This document shows positions 7,418 to 16,218 of a DNA stretch of 37,726 nucleotides, in pieces. Source of the DNA: Sphingomonas sp. CFBP 13720 (GTDB taxonomy: Bacteria; Pseudomonadota; Alphaproteobacteria; Sphingomonadales; Sphingomonadaceae); contig NZ_JACYVA010000014.1 in assembly GCF_014842075.1 (NCBI RefSeq), forward strand, positions 1 through 37,726, read 5' to 3'. The translations under genes were made by a program, and so were the position numbers. The notes under the pieces were generated by a model. That model made no database searches, was not told the origin of the DNA, and saw only the letters and a list, made by a program, of their open reading frames with translations. The first letter of the stretch is position 1, and every line of letters begins with the position of its first letter.

Positions 7418-8773
7418 GTGACGGGTACCCATATCAACCGGCATACGCTCGACCCTCTGAAGGTCGAGCTGCGGCCGTTGGGCACGCTCAAGCCTGCGCC
7501 ACGCAACGCGCGTCGGCATAGCGAGAAGCAGATCGAGCAGGTTGCCGCCTCGATCCGGCAGTTCGGGTTTACCAACCCGGTCATCATCGACGCCGATGGT
7601 ACGATCGTCGCCGGTCACGCGCGCTTCGAGGCAGCACGGCTGCTCAGGATCGAGGATATCCCGACGCTGGCGCTCGCCTATCTGACGCCGGCTGAACTGA
7701 AGGCCTACCGGCTCGCCGATAACAAGATCGCTGCCAATGCCGACTGGGACCCCGAGATCCTGAAGATCGAACTTGAAGAGATTCAGTTGCTCACTCCAGA
7801 TTTCGAACTTGAATCGACCGGCTTCTCCACGACCGAGATTGATCTCGTCATGGACCTGTCGCCTGCGGACGAGAAGCTTGAGGAGACGCCGGTGCTGGAG
7901 CGGCGCGAGGTAACGGGTGTCGAGCGTGGCGACCTGTGGCTGCTGGGACCGCACCGTCTGCTCTGCGGCGATGCGCGTGACCCTGACTGTTTTGCGCAGC
8001 TGATGGACGCCACCACGGCGCGGATGGTCTTTTCCGATCCGCCGTTCAACGTGAAGGTGGACGGTCATGTCGGTGGTCTTGGACAGACGAAGCATGCCGA
8101 GTTCGCAATGGGCAGCGGCGAGATGACCCGGGCCGAGTTCACGACGTTCCTGCGCACCGCTTTCGCCAACGCGGCAGCGGTCAGTCAGGACGGCGCCATC
8201 CATTATCAGTGTATGGACTGGCGACATATGGGCGAGATGCTGGAGGCGGGGCACGAGGTGTATTCCGGCCTGCAGAACCTGTGCGTCTGGTCCAAGGACA
8301 ATGGCGGCATGGGCAGCTTCTATCGGTCGCAGCACGAGCTGGTGTTTGTCTGGAAGGTTGGTGAAGCGCCACACCTCAATACCGTTCAGCTCGGCAGGAA
8401 CGGTCGCTACCGGACCAACATCTGGAATTACCGCGGGGCGACGAAGACCGGACGCGATGCCGAACTGGCGATGCATCCTACCGTCAAGCCGGTTCCGATG
8501 ATCATGGACGCCATCAAGGATACCTCGAAGCGCGGCGAGATCGTGCTCGATCCGTTTGGCGGCTCGGGCTCCACCCTGATCGCGGCACACAAGACCGGCA
8601 GGCATGCCCGCCTGATTGAGTACGAGCCCAACTATTGTGCGGTCACGATCCGGCGCTGGCAGAAGCTTGCCCGGGCCGAGGCGGTTCTGGCTGCCACCGG
8701 CGAGACGTTCGAAGCGGCCCATGCCCGTCGTGATACCGAGATGAACCGGCTGGCCGAGGAGGCGCTGGCATGA
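7418..8773 (+). CDS. ParB-domain site-specific DNA methyltransferase (beta-class, adenine-N6 or cytosine-N4)
   Basis: A 451-residue protein starting at GTG 7418, seven bases after GGAGG. Residues about 15-110 are a ParB N-terminal-like domain (LKPAPRNARRHSEKQIEQ, then IVAGHARFEAARLL). Residues about 170-425 are a DNA methyltransferase with the catalytic motif SDPPFN (Asp207-Phe210) before the AdoMet-binding motif DPFGGSGST (378-386), the order of the beta group. HPTVKP precedes the AdoMet motif as usual. Such ParB-methylase fusions are common on prophages and mobile elements as orphan methyltransferases. Here a PD-(D/E)XK-like protein lies in the same block, so a restriction-modification-like pairing is possible but unproven. 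The last four bases (ATGA) overlap the next gene. Confidence 0.92.
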   Translation: MTGTHINRHTLDPLKVELRPLGTLKPAPRNARRHSEKQIEQVAASIRQFGFTNPVIIDADGTIVAGHARFEAARLLRIEDIPTLALAYLTPAELKAYRLADNKIAANADWDPEILKIELEEIQLLTPDFELESTGFSTTEIDLVMDLSPADEKLEETPVLERREVTGVERGDLWLLGPHRLLCGDARDPDCFAQLMDATTARMVFSDPPFNVKVDGHVGGLGQTKHAEFAMGSGEMTRAEFTTFLRTAFANAAAVSQDGAIHYQCMDWRHMGEMLEAGHEVYSGLQNLCVWSKDNGGMGSFYRSQHELVFVWKVGEAPHLNTVQLGRNGRYRTNIWNYRGATKTGRDAELAMHPTVKPVPMIMDAIKDTSKRGEIVLDPFGGSGSTLIAAHKTGRHARLIEYEPNYCAVTIRRWQKLARAEAVLAATGETFEAAHARRDTEMNRLAEEALA

Positions 8774-9111
8774 GCGATGAGATCAGGCGGACGCGCGCCG
8801 GGCAGTTTGTGAAAGGCCAGTCTGGCAATACGGAAGGCGCCCGTAGCCGCCGGCCCAAACGGTTGCTGACCCTTACCGACATTAACCGGACGATCCTTGA
8901 GGTCGCCGGCAGCGAGACGAAGCTTTCGATCGAAAACAGGCTACAGACGATCAGCATGCTGGAACGCAATGCGTGGGTGCTTGCGTCGGGCAAGGGCAAT
9001 CGCCTTGCGGCGAGGGACTTTCTCGATCTGGCAAGCCGTGCCGGCTTTCATTTTGAACGTCTGGAGCGTTTGACCCCTAAGCCGCGACCTGACGGAGACT
9101 CGGATCAGTGA
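8770..9111 (+). CDS. DUF5681 domain protein
   Basis: A 113-residue protein whose ATG overlaps the TGA of the methyltransferase. The N-terminal motif GQFVKGQSGNTEGARSRR is the DUF5681 signature (usual form GxFxKGxSGNPxGRP), a short basic segment seen in phage and mobile-element proteins, often near terminase or methylase genes. The Pro-Gly of the motif is altered here (NTEGA). The remainder is helical and charged. A nucleic-acid-binding role is plausible, but no activity is known to me for this domain. It ends in GTGA, shared with the next start. Confidence 0.8.
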   Translation: MSDEIRRTRAGQFVKGQSGNTEGARSRRPKRLLTLTDINRTILEVAGSETKLSIENRLQTISMLERNAWVLASGKGNRLAARDFLDLASRAGFHFERLERLTPKPRPDGDSDQ

Positions 9112-9548
9112 CGGCGCATGATGTCAGCGCGCACACTGGCCCCTACCGTGATCATGGCACGCGACCGATTGCGAGTCCTAGGACGGTTCACGGCCAGTTT
9201 CGGGAAATTGTCATGGCCATCGCCAACACACCGGTCACTGTCAGCCGCCCGCGCGAACGTCGCCGCACGTCGTCTCTGTTCGAGGTACTGGTGCATCGGC
9301 TGGCAGCGGGTCAGACCAGCCGCCGCATTTCGCCCCTGCCGTTCATCGAACTCGTGGTCGCATGCGCCAGCGGCGGTGATCCTGCATTTTCCACGTCGGC
9401 ACTGCCCGCAGACCTTGATCAGGTGATCTCCCGCGTTCATGAGCGCCTTGATACTGCGGTCGCTTCTGGCACGGCTGCCGGCATCGATGATGCCATCTCC
9501 GACGTTCTCGATGTGATGCAGCGTCCAGCGGGTCCCGGTCGGGGTTAA
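9108..9548 (+). CDS. Unknown protein at the end of the methyltransferase block
   Basis: A 146-residue frame beginning with a GTG at 9108 that overlaps the previous stop (GTGA), the same coupling as the preceding junction. No family is recognised. The first about 45 residues are basic and low in structure (VSRPRERRRTS), and the rest is predicted helical with hydrophobic heptads (FEVLVHRLAAG, DLDQVISRVHERL). The overlap, codon style and amphipathic helices support a real gene. It closes the block, since nothing coding follows for almost 500 bases. An internal ATG at 9213 is an alternative start. Confidence 0.55.
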   Translation: MTAHDVSAHTGPYRDHGTRPIASPRTVHGQFREIVMAIANTPVTVSRPRERRRTSSLFEVLVHRLAAGQTSRRISPLPFIELVVACASGGDPAFSTSALPADLDQVISRVHERLDTAVASGTAAGIDDAISDVLDVMQRPAGPGRG

Positions 9549-10026
9549 ATCTCGGCTGCAGCTCCGTGGCGAAATCGCACGCAATTCCGCCCCTTCGGCT
9601 TGTAATGCACTTTTGCGGACTTGGGTAAGTGCAGGCCTGCAACACGCGAATTTCGCCTGCCGCGCCGCGTGCCGGAGGCCTGTCCTGTGCCTGCTGATGT
9701 ACCTGCTAAAAATCAGCGCATCTAAATCTCGAAAATGACTTTACGCTTGTAAAACAGCTTCTTACGCGGTTCGGTTTTCTGAAACACGGTCGATGAAGGG
9801 CTTCGAAAAATAACGGGTCGACCGCAATGGATTCGAATGCTGGGTATCGCATCACCCGGCGCAGATTCGGTACCAGGCGGGATCCTACCGGAGAAAACCG
9901 GCGCAGGATCCGTATTTCCAGTTCGTAAATGAGTCTCCGCACTACCGAACCAGACAGAAACCGCGCAGAAACGCGCCCGATATCCGGGATTTCTCTAGTA
10001 TATCCAATAGCTTAGGACTGTATGGC
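9549..10026. other. Non-coding stretch with lower GC before IS6
   Basis: No believable gene on either strand. Base composition drops noticeably from about 9700 on compared with the flanking genes. A 12-base perfect palindrome TGCAGGCCTGCA lies at 9630-9641. The lower GC suggests DNA of different origin between the methyltransferase block and the IS6 element. Confidence 0.4.
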
Positions 10027-10866
10027 GGTGCTGTCAGTCTAACGCGAACCACTCTCTGCATGATGCGGGTCAGTCTTTGAGCGCAGGGGGCTAGCTCGCA
10101 ATCACCTGCCACTCTGCCAGGGCAGCGGAGCGGCGTTCCCTGTAGGTCTGGCGATCGATGAGATGGCGTTCGAGGTTGAAGTGATTGTGGACGTTTGCGT
10201 GCACGGAGGCGAACTTCTGTAACGAGCTCATTCGCCTGAACCGGAGCATCGCCCGCTCCCGTCGTCGGAACGGCAGATGACTGTTCTCCACCCGATTGTT
10301 CGCCCAGCGGCCGACCTCCTGCTTCTCAGTATTACCCAGTTCCTTCATTGCGGCACGGTAGGAGCGCAGCCCGTCGGTAGTGATCGTCTCAGGTAAGCCA
10401 TGGCGCTTGAGCGCCTTTTTCATGAAGGTGAGCGCTGCGTCCTTGTCGCGGGTTTTGGTGATGTAGCTCTCGAGGACCTCGCCCTCGTGGTCGACGGCAC
10501 GCCACAGGTAGACCATCTGGCCGTTGAGCTTCACGTACATCTCGTCGAGGTGCCAGCGCCACTGATGAAAGCCGCGCATGCGCGACACACGCTGCCGCCG
10601 GATGTCCCCGGCGAACATTGGCCCAAACCTGTTCCACCACATCCGTACCGTCTCATGGCAGATGTCGATGCCACGCTCGAACAGCAGGTCCTCGACGTTC
10701 CGCAGCGACAGTGGGAAGCGCACGTACATCATGACTACGAGCCGGATCACCTTGGGTGACGAGTTGAACCGTCGGAACGGGCTGGGCGGCTTGGCTCGTG
10801 ATTGTCGGCTCATGGCTGGGCGTTATCGCACGCCGAATCGTCATGCCACGTTAGTCTGACACAGCC
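10027..10866 (-). mobile_element. IS6-family insertion sequence, complete
   Basis: An element of about 840 bases. The left end GGTGCTGTCAGTCTAACG (10027-10044) and the inverted right end GGCTGTGTCAGACTAACG (reading back from 10866) agree at 14 of 18 positions. One transposase fills the minus strand. The eight bases flanking each side (tgtatggc and ctccaccc) do not match, so no target duplication is left. That is expected if the element was retained after replicon fusion or recombination between copies. A second, truncated relative lies at 20343-20681. Confidence 0.85.
10091..10813 (-). CDS. IS6-family transposase
   Basis: A 240-residue transposase. The N-terminal region has the IS6 pattern (FPLSLRNVEDLLFERGIDI, a helix-turn-helix, then VRMWWNRFG). 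The DDE catalytic residues are in WHLDEMYVK (Asp), TITTDGLRSY (Asp) and RVENSHLPFRRRERAM (Glu), the last with the R-E-R signature of the family. The length is normal for IS6. IS6 elements move by copy-in to form cointegrates, so copies on two replicons can fuse them. Confidence 0.95.
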   Translation of the reverse strand: MSRQSRAKPPSPFRRFNSSPKVIRLVVMMYVRFPLSLRNVEDLLFERGIDICHETVRMWWNRFGPMFAGDIRRQRVSRMRGFHQWRWHLDEMYVKLNGQMVYLWRAVDHEGEVLESYITKTRDKDAALTFMKKALKRHGLPETITTDGLRSYRAAMKELGNTEKQEVGRWANNRVENSHLPFRRRERAMLRFRRMSSLQKFASVHANVHNHFNLERHLIDRQTYRERRSAALAEWQVIAS

Positions 10867-10927
10867 CTCCACCCTGTCGAACCGGCCATGACCCGAGCGG
10901 TCGTGCTGTGCACCCTATGCTGGCGAT

Positions 10928-11869
10928 GTGCGTTCGACCGACGTGATCGATCCTGCCGTACCCGCCGACCGTCCAGATGCTCCCGCATGGGGGTTGATCG
11001 CCGCGATGCTTGCCAGCCTGTTTGCCGTCCAGACGCACCGTTCCTTTACGGTTGATCCCGTCCGCGCCGTGCCGGTCGCCGCCTTGCTGACAACGATCGG
11101 GATCGCGCTGGCGATCGGGATTCATCGCCGACGTCCGCGGCTGGTCGCCGGCGCGCAGGCATTCCTTCAGATGACGCTGTTCACGGTGCTCGGGGTCGTT
11201 CTGGCCTACGCGCTGGCGGCGAATGCCGGGCCGTTATGGGATGTCCGTCTCGCGACCATGGATCGGGAGATCGGGTTTCGATGGAACGCGGCGCTGGACC
11301 TGCTCGACCGGTTCCCGCCCGTGATCTGGCTGCTCGGGCTGGCGTATCACAGCCTTACCCTTCAGATGATCGTCGTTATCGTCGTGTTGAGCGGCATGAG
11401 CAGGTTCGACACGCTAAGGACGACGGTCTGCGCGGCGATCATGTCCGGCTTCGTCACGATACTGATTTCCGGGTTCGTGCCGGCAATGGGCAACCTGTTC
11501 GATCCGTCCCACTATCGGCATCTTTGGCCGTCGGTCGCTTGGCTGGAAAGGGGGCTGATCTCGGGACTACGCGATGGATCGATGCGGACGCTGGACCTGA
11601 CGATATTGATAGGAATCGTCAGTTTTCCCAGTTTTCACGCGACGCTCGCCGCCATTTTTATATGGGCATTCCGATCAATTCCCCGTCTCGCGCTGGCCGG
11701 TCAGGGGTGGGCGCTGCTGACCATCGTGGCGACACCGGTCTTCGGCGGGCATTATGGCGTCGATGTCATCACAGGGTTGGCGCTGGCACCCCCCGCGATC
11801 CTGACGGCCCGGTATCTGACGCGGGATCGGACCCTTTCAACACAGATTATGCCACGCGTGCCGGCGTAG
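10928..11869 (+). CDS. PAP2-superfamily integral membrane protein (Aur1/Ipt1-like PAP2_3 type)
   Basis: A 313-residue protein starting at GTG 10928, with about six or seven hydrophobic segments. Two phosphatase motifs of the PAP2 superfamily are visible near the C-terminus: SFPSFHA and FGGHYGVDVITG, each with the catalytic His. The first basic motif (KxxxxxxRP) is not obvious. The spacing and the loop MGNLFDPSHY resemble the PAP2_3 group, which includes inositol-phosphoceramide synthase-like transferases as well as lipid phosphatases. A role in lipid phosphate removal or head-group transfer at the membrane is inferred. The gene converges on, and overlaps by 23 bases, the glycosyltransferase on the other strand. 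Confidence 0.8.
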   Translation: MRSTDVIDPAVPADRPDAPAWGLIAAMLASLFAVQTHRSFTVDPVRAVPVAALLTTIGIALAIGIHRRRPRLVAGAQAFLQMTLFTVLGVVLAYALAANAGPLWDVRLATMDREIGFRWNAALDLLDRFPPVIWLLGLAYHSLTLQMIVVIVVLSGMSRFDTLRTTVCAAIMSGFVTILISGFVPAMGNLFDPSHYRHLWPSVAWLERGLISGLRDGSMRTLDLTILIGIVSFPSFHATLAAIFIWAFRSIPRLALAGQGWALLTIVATPVFGGHYGVDVITGLALAPPAILTARYLTRDRTLSTQIMPRVPA

Positions 11870-13121
11870 CGCCCTCACCGTAAAGCGCAGCCTCGACTGC
11901 CGCCGCCGCTTCGGTCGCGCCACCTGCTAGTGCCATATCCGAAGCTAGCACGCGTGCCGCCTCGCGATAGCCCGGGTCGGATAGCACGCGCTTCAGCGCA
12001 GGTTCGAGCGCGCCCCTGCGTATTTCCGCAGGGGACAGGACGCAGGCTGCACCGATCCGCCGCAACCGTGCGGCAGTGGCCGGTTGTTCGAAGGCCAATG
12101 GAACGGCAACGATCGGTACACCGGCAGCGAGCGCATCCAATACGGTGTTGAACCCGCAGTGCAGGATCGCCGCCGAGCATCGCGGGAGGATCTGCGTTTG
12201 TGACCAGAACGCCCGCACCAGTGGGTTTCCCGGAAGGGAGGCTGCTTCGTCGTCGCGCAACCCGCCGCCGTGCGCGACTACCGCACGGGCACCAACGGCG
12301 GCACATGCCGCTGTCAGCGCGGCGAACAGTGACCGTCGGGCACCCTGCAACGATCCAAGCGAGCAGAACACGAGCGGCCGGTCGTTATCCTGCGGCAAAT
12401 TGTCCGAAGGCTCCGGCGATCTCCAGCGGGAGCCGTATCGAAAGCTTGTAGGCAAACCGGTGCGTGGAAAATCGAGCGCTGCCGGGCATTGCGCGATCTG
12501 CAAGCGCTCTGACCATCGATCCCGCCGATGGGGATCAAGGTCCCAGCGACGAGCATAGTCGGACACCAGCCTGGTGATCGGTCGCATCAGCAGGTCGCTG
12601 ACCGCATATCCGCCATGGTTGCGGTTGCGTCCCACTGCATCAGGGCGATACGCCCATCCGAGGAAGGGCGGTGGCACCATAGGCTCCCGATGCAATGGCA
12701 ATCCGGTTACGGCGGTCACGAACGGCAGGCGAAGATGCTGCGCTACCAACGCTCCTGCAGGCTCTACCGAGTCGGCGATCACCGCATCGACCCCCAGCTT
12801 CAACAGTGTCGCTGGAAGCGCCTTCAGAAGCAGATCGGTCATGGCAGCCGTGCTGCGGATCATTCGTGGTAGCCCGACAGGGCCTGACGGTTGCGCGAGT
12901 GCCCGGTAATGCGCGGCCAGCGCGCCCTGGCGGTCCGCGGTGTGATTTAGCGGCGCAAAACCTACCCCGGAGGCCGGAACCAGAGGCTCGACTTCCGCCA
13001 TGTGAACGAACGTGATCCTGTGTCCGGTTGCAGCGAGCGGCGTTCCCAACGCGATGAGCGGATTGATGTGACCCGCAGTCGGCGGCCCGATAATGGCAAT
13101 ATGCCGCCTTCCAAGGCTCAT
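11847..13121 (-). CDS. UGT-type glycosyltransferase (GT1, CrtX-like)
   Basis: A 424-residue GT-B enzyme. ATG at 13121 (MSLGRRHIAI) is preferred over a TTG five codons upstream. The N-terminal acceptor domain begins with the GPPTAGHINPLIALG loop typical of family 1. The C-terminal donor domain has the sugar-nucleotide motif ILHCGFNTVLDALAAGVPIVAVPLAFEQ in pieces matching the UGT signature (H-x-G-x-N-T, then P-x-x-x-x-x-x-D/E-Q). Sphingomonads use such enzymes to glycosylate carotenoids (CrtX) or other lipids, and the acceptor here cannot be read from sequence. The 3' end overlaps the PAP2-like gene tail to tail, which would let transcription of one interfere with the other. Confidence 0.85.
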   Translation of the reverse strand: MSLGRRHIAIIGPPTAGHINPLIALGTPLAATGHRITFVHMAEVEPLVPASGVGFAPLNHTADRQGALAAHYRALAQPSGPVGLPRMIRSTAAMTDLLLKALPATLLKLGVDAVIADSVEPAGALVAQHLRLPFVTAVTGLPLHREPMVPPPFLGWAYRPDAVGRNRNHGGYAVSDLLMRPITRLVSDYARRWDLDPHRRDRWSERLQIAQCPAALDFPRTGLPTSFRYGSRWRSPEPSDNLPQDNDRPLVFCSLGSLQGARRSLFAALTAACAAVGARAVVAHGGGLRDDEAASLPGNPLVRAFWSQTQILPRCSAAILHCGFNTVLDALAAGVPIVAVPLAFEQPATAARLRRIGAACVLSPAEIRRGALEPALKRVLSDPGYREAARVLASDMALAGGATEAAAAVEAALYGEGATPARVA

Positions 13122-13794
13122 CTGTCTAGCTTTCAAACGATATCTGATTTTAACGTTGATTATCAGTTTCTTAGTACAGCGTCCTAGCGGTGAAGTTCGT
13201 TAGATCGCAACGGGTAGACTTGCGGATTGTTCAATCCGCGCATGCTGGAATAACGTTTGATGGGAATCCGAAGGAATACGCGCAGGTGCGAATATGGTGA
13301 CATCGGCCTGAGCCTGGGTTCGCGATATTCGCTATCTCCCATCGCGGGTCGTCTCGACGCAACAATCGGGCGCGACCATGACCTAGAAGAGAGCGTGAAA
13401 TCCCGCTGGGAACAGCCCAAGGAGACTTTAGACGAACCAGATAACCCTTAGTTTGACAGTGCCCTACTGAATGCCACCTCCCGGCGGGAGATTACGACGC
13501 TTCGATGGTCAGAAGAGGCATATGCCTTGAGTGGCCGCGTGCATGCGATCGGCGGTAACCAATGGGCCTGCGAAGTAGGCAAGATCGAGGGGTGCCGCGC
13601 GTTGATCCGCATCCGCTTAACCGCAGCGAAACGATCGTCATCTGCAACACGACGGACATGTCGTAGTCACAAATGACTGAATGGGCTGAAACCATCACTC
13701 GAGCCTGAAACGACCGATCGCCGATTAGGCTCTCTGCGCAGCGGAAAGTGGACATTACCGGACATCTCGTCGCGAACAGGCGTTCGCTTGGTTG
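13122..13794. other. Long intergenic stretch with one copy of a dispersed repeat
   Basis: About 670 bases without a credible gene. Frames present are short, lack ribosome sites and have shadow-like composition. The stretch holds an inverted copy of the palindromic repeat at 13428-13466 and a near-perfect palindrome CTCCCGGCGGGAG near 13477-13489. The glycosyltransferase promoter should lie in its first part, which is AT-rich around 13140-13175. Confidence 0.4.
13428..13466 (-). repeat. Dispersed palindromic repeat, copy 1 (divergent, inverted)
   Basis: Read on the minus strand this is agggcactgtcaaactaa, a spacer, then tggttcgtctaa. It matches the layout of copies at 16571-16606 and 34216-34254. 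Its outer half resembles the IS6-like end GGTGCTGTCAGTCTAACG at 10027. Confidence 0.5.
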
Positions 13795-13968
13795 ATGATT
13801 GCGTTCGGCTGCCTGCTACTGGTCGTGTTACCGCTGATGGGTCTGGCGATTGGCGGCTACATCGGTGGCCTTCATGTCGCGCTCTGGACCGCGCTGGCAG
13901 GGTTTGTGGTTGCCGGTGCAATATGTGGACTGACGGCAGCGGCATTAATGAAGGCCAGACGACGGTAA
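13795..13968 (+). CDS. Small membrane protein with glycine-zipper segments
   Basis: A 57-residue frame from ATG 13795. Two hydrophobic helices (MIAFGCLLLVVLPLMGLAIG, then ALWTALAGFVVAGAICGLTA) are joined by GGYIGGLHV, and the C-terminus is basic (KARRR). This looks like a genuine two-pass inner-membrane protein with positive-inside orientation at the end. No family is recognised. The ribosome site is weak (ACAGG about 14 bases upstream), so expression is uncertain. Confidence 0.5.
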   Translation: MIAFGCLLLVVLPLMGLAIGGYIGGLHVALWTALAGFVVAGAICGLTAAALMKARRR

Positions 13969-14009
13969 GCCTGCCTACCTGCGACAGCAGCCACTCGTCG
14001 GGACCGCCT

Positions 14010-14085
14010 AGAGTGTGTCGACGCAGCTGCTGCGTGTCGGAAACAGCCAGCGTCCCTTGCCGCAGTGTTGGCTTGATGTTGCGCC
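14010..14085 (+). repeat. Diverged intergenic repeat, copy A
   Basis: The stretch containing acagccagcgtcccttgccg and then cagtgttggcttgatgttg has a diverged match at 30815-30890 on the same strand (roughly three quarters identical by eye). Neither copy lies in a recognised gene. It may be a family of intergenic repeats or relics of one former gene. Confidence 0.4.
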
Positions 14086-14138
14086 ACCAGCGTTCCGAAG
14101 TGTGATGATAAGCTGACCGGTACTCTTCCGCCGACCAG

Positions 14139-14528
14139 CTACTTTCCGCTGGCTAAACCGAACCCACCGATCGGGTTGGTCTCTGCAACCTGTTCCATCC
14201 CTACGATCAGAGGCCGGCCGCTGGTGATGGCCTCACGGACCGAAGGCAGCGCAAGCGATGCCGCATGTGCCTCCTTCGACACCCAGACCTCGGTGATCCA
14301 GATGATCGCTGCGTCAGTCGGATCGTTGGCAACTACGTAACTCAGGCAACCGGGCATCCCGGCCACTCCGTTTACAAGAATGTTGGTGAGCGCATCGCGC
14401 TTCCCTGGCTGAGCCGTCATCTTGCCGATCAGTCCGTACATACCGGCTTCTCCATTTGCAGCGGCTACTAGTCCGACAATCGCCAGTGCTGCGGTTCCCG
14501 CGAGGAAGGTGCGTCGCTCTATGCTCAT
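14139..14528 (-). CDS. Tat-exported antibiotic biosynthesis monooxygenase (ABM)-fold protein
   Basis: A 129-residue protein. The N-terminus has ERRTFLAG followed by a hydrophobic stretch, a twin-arginine signal. The mature part (GMYGLIGKMTAQPGKRDAL, PGCLSYVVANDPTDAAIIWITEVWVSKEAH) is the ferredoxin-like ABM domain of putative quinol monooxygenases and YgiN-like proteins. The usual tail region near RPLIVG is present. ABM proteins are dimeric and act on quinone-like or polyketide substrates, or as stress proteins; the substrate here is unknown. Tat export suggests a folded periplasmic protein. It lies alone between a small membrane protein and an EamA transporter. Confidence 0.85.
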   Translation of the reverse strand: MSIERRTFLAGTAALAIVGLVAAANGEAGMYGLIGKMTAQPGKRDALTNILVNGVAGMPGCLSYVVANDPTDAAIIWITEVWVSKEAHAASLALPSVREAITSGRPLIVGMEQVAETNPIGGFGLASGK

Positions 14529-14771
14529 TTTACCATCGTAGCGCAGTAATATGCTGCGCGAAGGTCAATCCTTGTCAAACCACGGCGTGTGCCTGTTGTT
14601 TACGTCAGGTGGGGAAGGGCCGTTGCCGTCGGCACTGAGGAGAATGCTGTATCGGCAGCCGAAAATTTTGGCCAAAGTGCAAACCATGGGTGTCTGAAGA
14701 CGACCCAATTTTATCAGAACCATCTGGAGTGGCGCGGTATCGCTTCGGTTCTCACACCAGGCATGACAGTG

Positions 14772-15701
14772 CTACCGAATTCGAGGCGCTGGGGTTTCTG
14801 GCCCAGTGGAAGACCGCCGCGACAGGATGGCAATCGCAAGGCCGGAGCACGCTATGATACCCATTCCCAGAAGGCTGGTCGCGTCAGGTATGTGTCCGAA
14901 GATGACCCATCCAAGCATTCCTGCCCACAGAAGCTGCACGTAACTGAGCGGTGCGAGCACGGATGCCGGGGTATGGCGATATGCCGCCGTGAACAGGAAG
15001 TGTCCTAATCCGCCATAGATGCCAAGGCTGAGGAACAGCAGCAGCTCCCAACCGCTGGCAACGCGTCCTTCCCAGAGCCACAGGCCGATCGCACCAAAAA
15101 TGACGGTTCCGGCCAGCGCGGTGTAGAAGAGCAGGGCCGTCGTCCGCTCTGACGCGGCAAGGACGCGGGATAGTACCTGATACGCAACGTTTGCAGCGAC
15201 TGCCGCGAGTGCGAAGCTGATACCGATCGCTTCGAGGCCGCTGCCAGGGCGGGCAATAAGAAGCACGCCTGCAAACCCGCCCAGTGCGGCCAGCCAGCCA
15301 GTCGCGCCAATGCGTTCTCCGAGCAGCGGACCGGCAACGACGACAACGAGCATGGGGGCGAGAAAGTTGATGGCTGTTGTTTCAGCTACCGGCATCCGCT
15401 GCAGCGCAAGTCCGACCAGCAGGGATGAGGCTGCCAGACTGCACGCTCGTACGAGCACCAGTCCTCGACGGTGAACATTAACCAGCCTGCGCCCGTGTAA
15501 GGGTGCCACAAGTATAATCATCAGCAGGCAGTTCACGAGATATCGGACCGCGACGATGATCGGAACCTGATGGTTTGCCGACAGGTATTTTACGGTCGCA
15601 TCCATGCAGGCGAACAGAAACGCGGCAGCAACGCACAGGAGTGCGCCGCGCAGCGGCGACGGCGTGCCCGCGTCGGGGACGTCCTGAAGTGGGGAAGGCA
15701 T
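14772..15701 (-). CDS. EamA/DMT-family transporter
   Basis: A 309-residue polytopic protein (ATG at 15701; a longer frame upstream is not supported). Ten hydrophobic segments in two repeated halves are visible. The first half has ALLCVAAAFLFACMDATVKYL and an NFLAPMLVVVVAGPLLGERIG segment, the EamA signature with an E-R at the end. The second half has APLSYVQLLWAGMLGWVIFGH. The family exports metabolites, amino acids or drugs by proton coupling. No neighbour indicates the substrate. The gene is on its own on the minus strand, with a weak ribosome site. Confidence 0.88.
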   Translation of the reverse strand: MPSPLQDVPDAGTPSPLRGALLCVAAAFLFACMDATVKYLSANHQVPIIVAVRYLVNCLLMIILVAPLHGRRLVNVHRRGLVLVRACSLAASSLLVGLALQRMPVAETTAINFLAPMLVVVVAGPLLGERIGATGWLAALGGFAGVLLIARPGSGLEAIGISFALAAVAANVAYQVLSRVLAASERTTALLFYTALAGTVIFGAIGLWLWEGRVASGWELLLFLSLGIYGGLGHFLFTAAYRHTPASVLAPLSYVQLLWAGMLGWVIFGHIPDATSLLGMGIIACSGLAIAILSRRSSTGPETPAPRIR

Positions 15702-15939
15702 GCGCTGCTTAACAGCACAGCTGCCGATCTCGTCCAGTGCGCATTTCACTGGCGCGACAGTGCGGATGGGCAAGCACAATGCGGTTGTGGCTCCTGTCCG
15801 ACAGGCTGGTCGTCCGGCATGCCCAGGCAGGCATTTTAGTTCGATAGTGTCGTAACATTGACACGGCGACCGGTCGTTTACGTGCCCGTTCCGGGACGTC
15901 GTGCGTTCCAGTATCGACGACTGATGGCAAGGAATAACA

Positions 15940-16218
15940 ATGACGACCTACCCGTTGAGCGAACCGGCCACGATCCATGCTATCGATGAGAATGGCGAAG
16001 TGACGGGAGACGTGGTGGGTCAGGGGGCGCTGGAAGCGTGTGCTGATCTGGTCGCGGGATTGCCATCCGGCAGACAGGAATCGGTCTGCATCAGGATGGA
16101 TGCGATTGATCTGGCGTTCGGACCGACGGAAATCCGTGATCTGATTAAGTTCCTGCGAGAGGAAGATACGGGCCTGTCGAACAGCGAGATCGCAGAAATC
16201 CGTACCTCAGACGCATAA
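15940..16218 (+). CDS. Small acidic cytosolic protein, unknown function
   Basis: A 92-residue protein starting at ATG 15940 with AAGGA at 15929-15933. No signal or membrane segment is present. It contains a central strand-helix pattern (SVCIRMDAIDLAFGPTEIRDLIKFLREED) and an acidic overall charge. The family is not recognised. The good ribosome site and even codon use support a real gene. It stands alone between the EamA transporter (divergent) and a long decayed region. Confidence 0.65.
   Translation: MTTYPLSEPATIHAIDENGEVTGDVVGQGALEACADLVAGLPSGRQESVCIRMDAIDLAFGPTEIRDLIKFLREEDTGLSNSEIAEIRTSDA

Noticed and set aside
13184..13420. 78-residue minus-strand frame in the gap after the glycosyltransferase
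   Set aside because: No ribosome site, no family look, and composition typical of chance frames.
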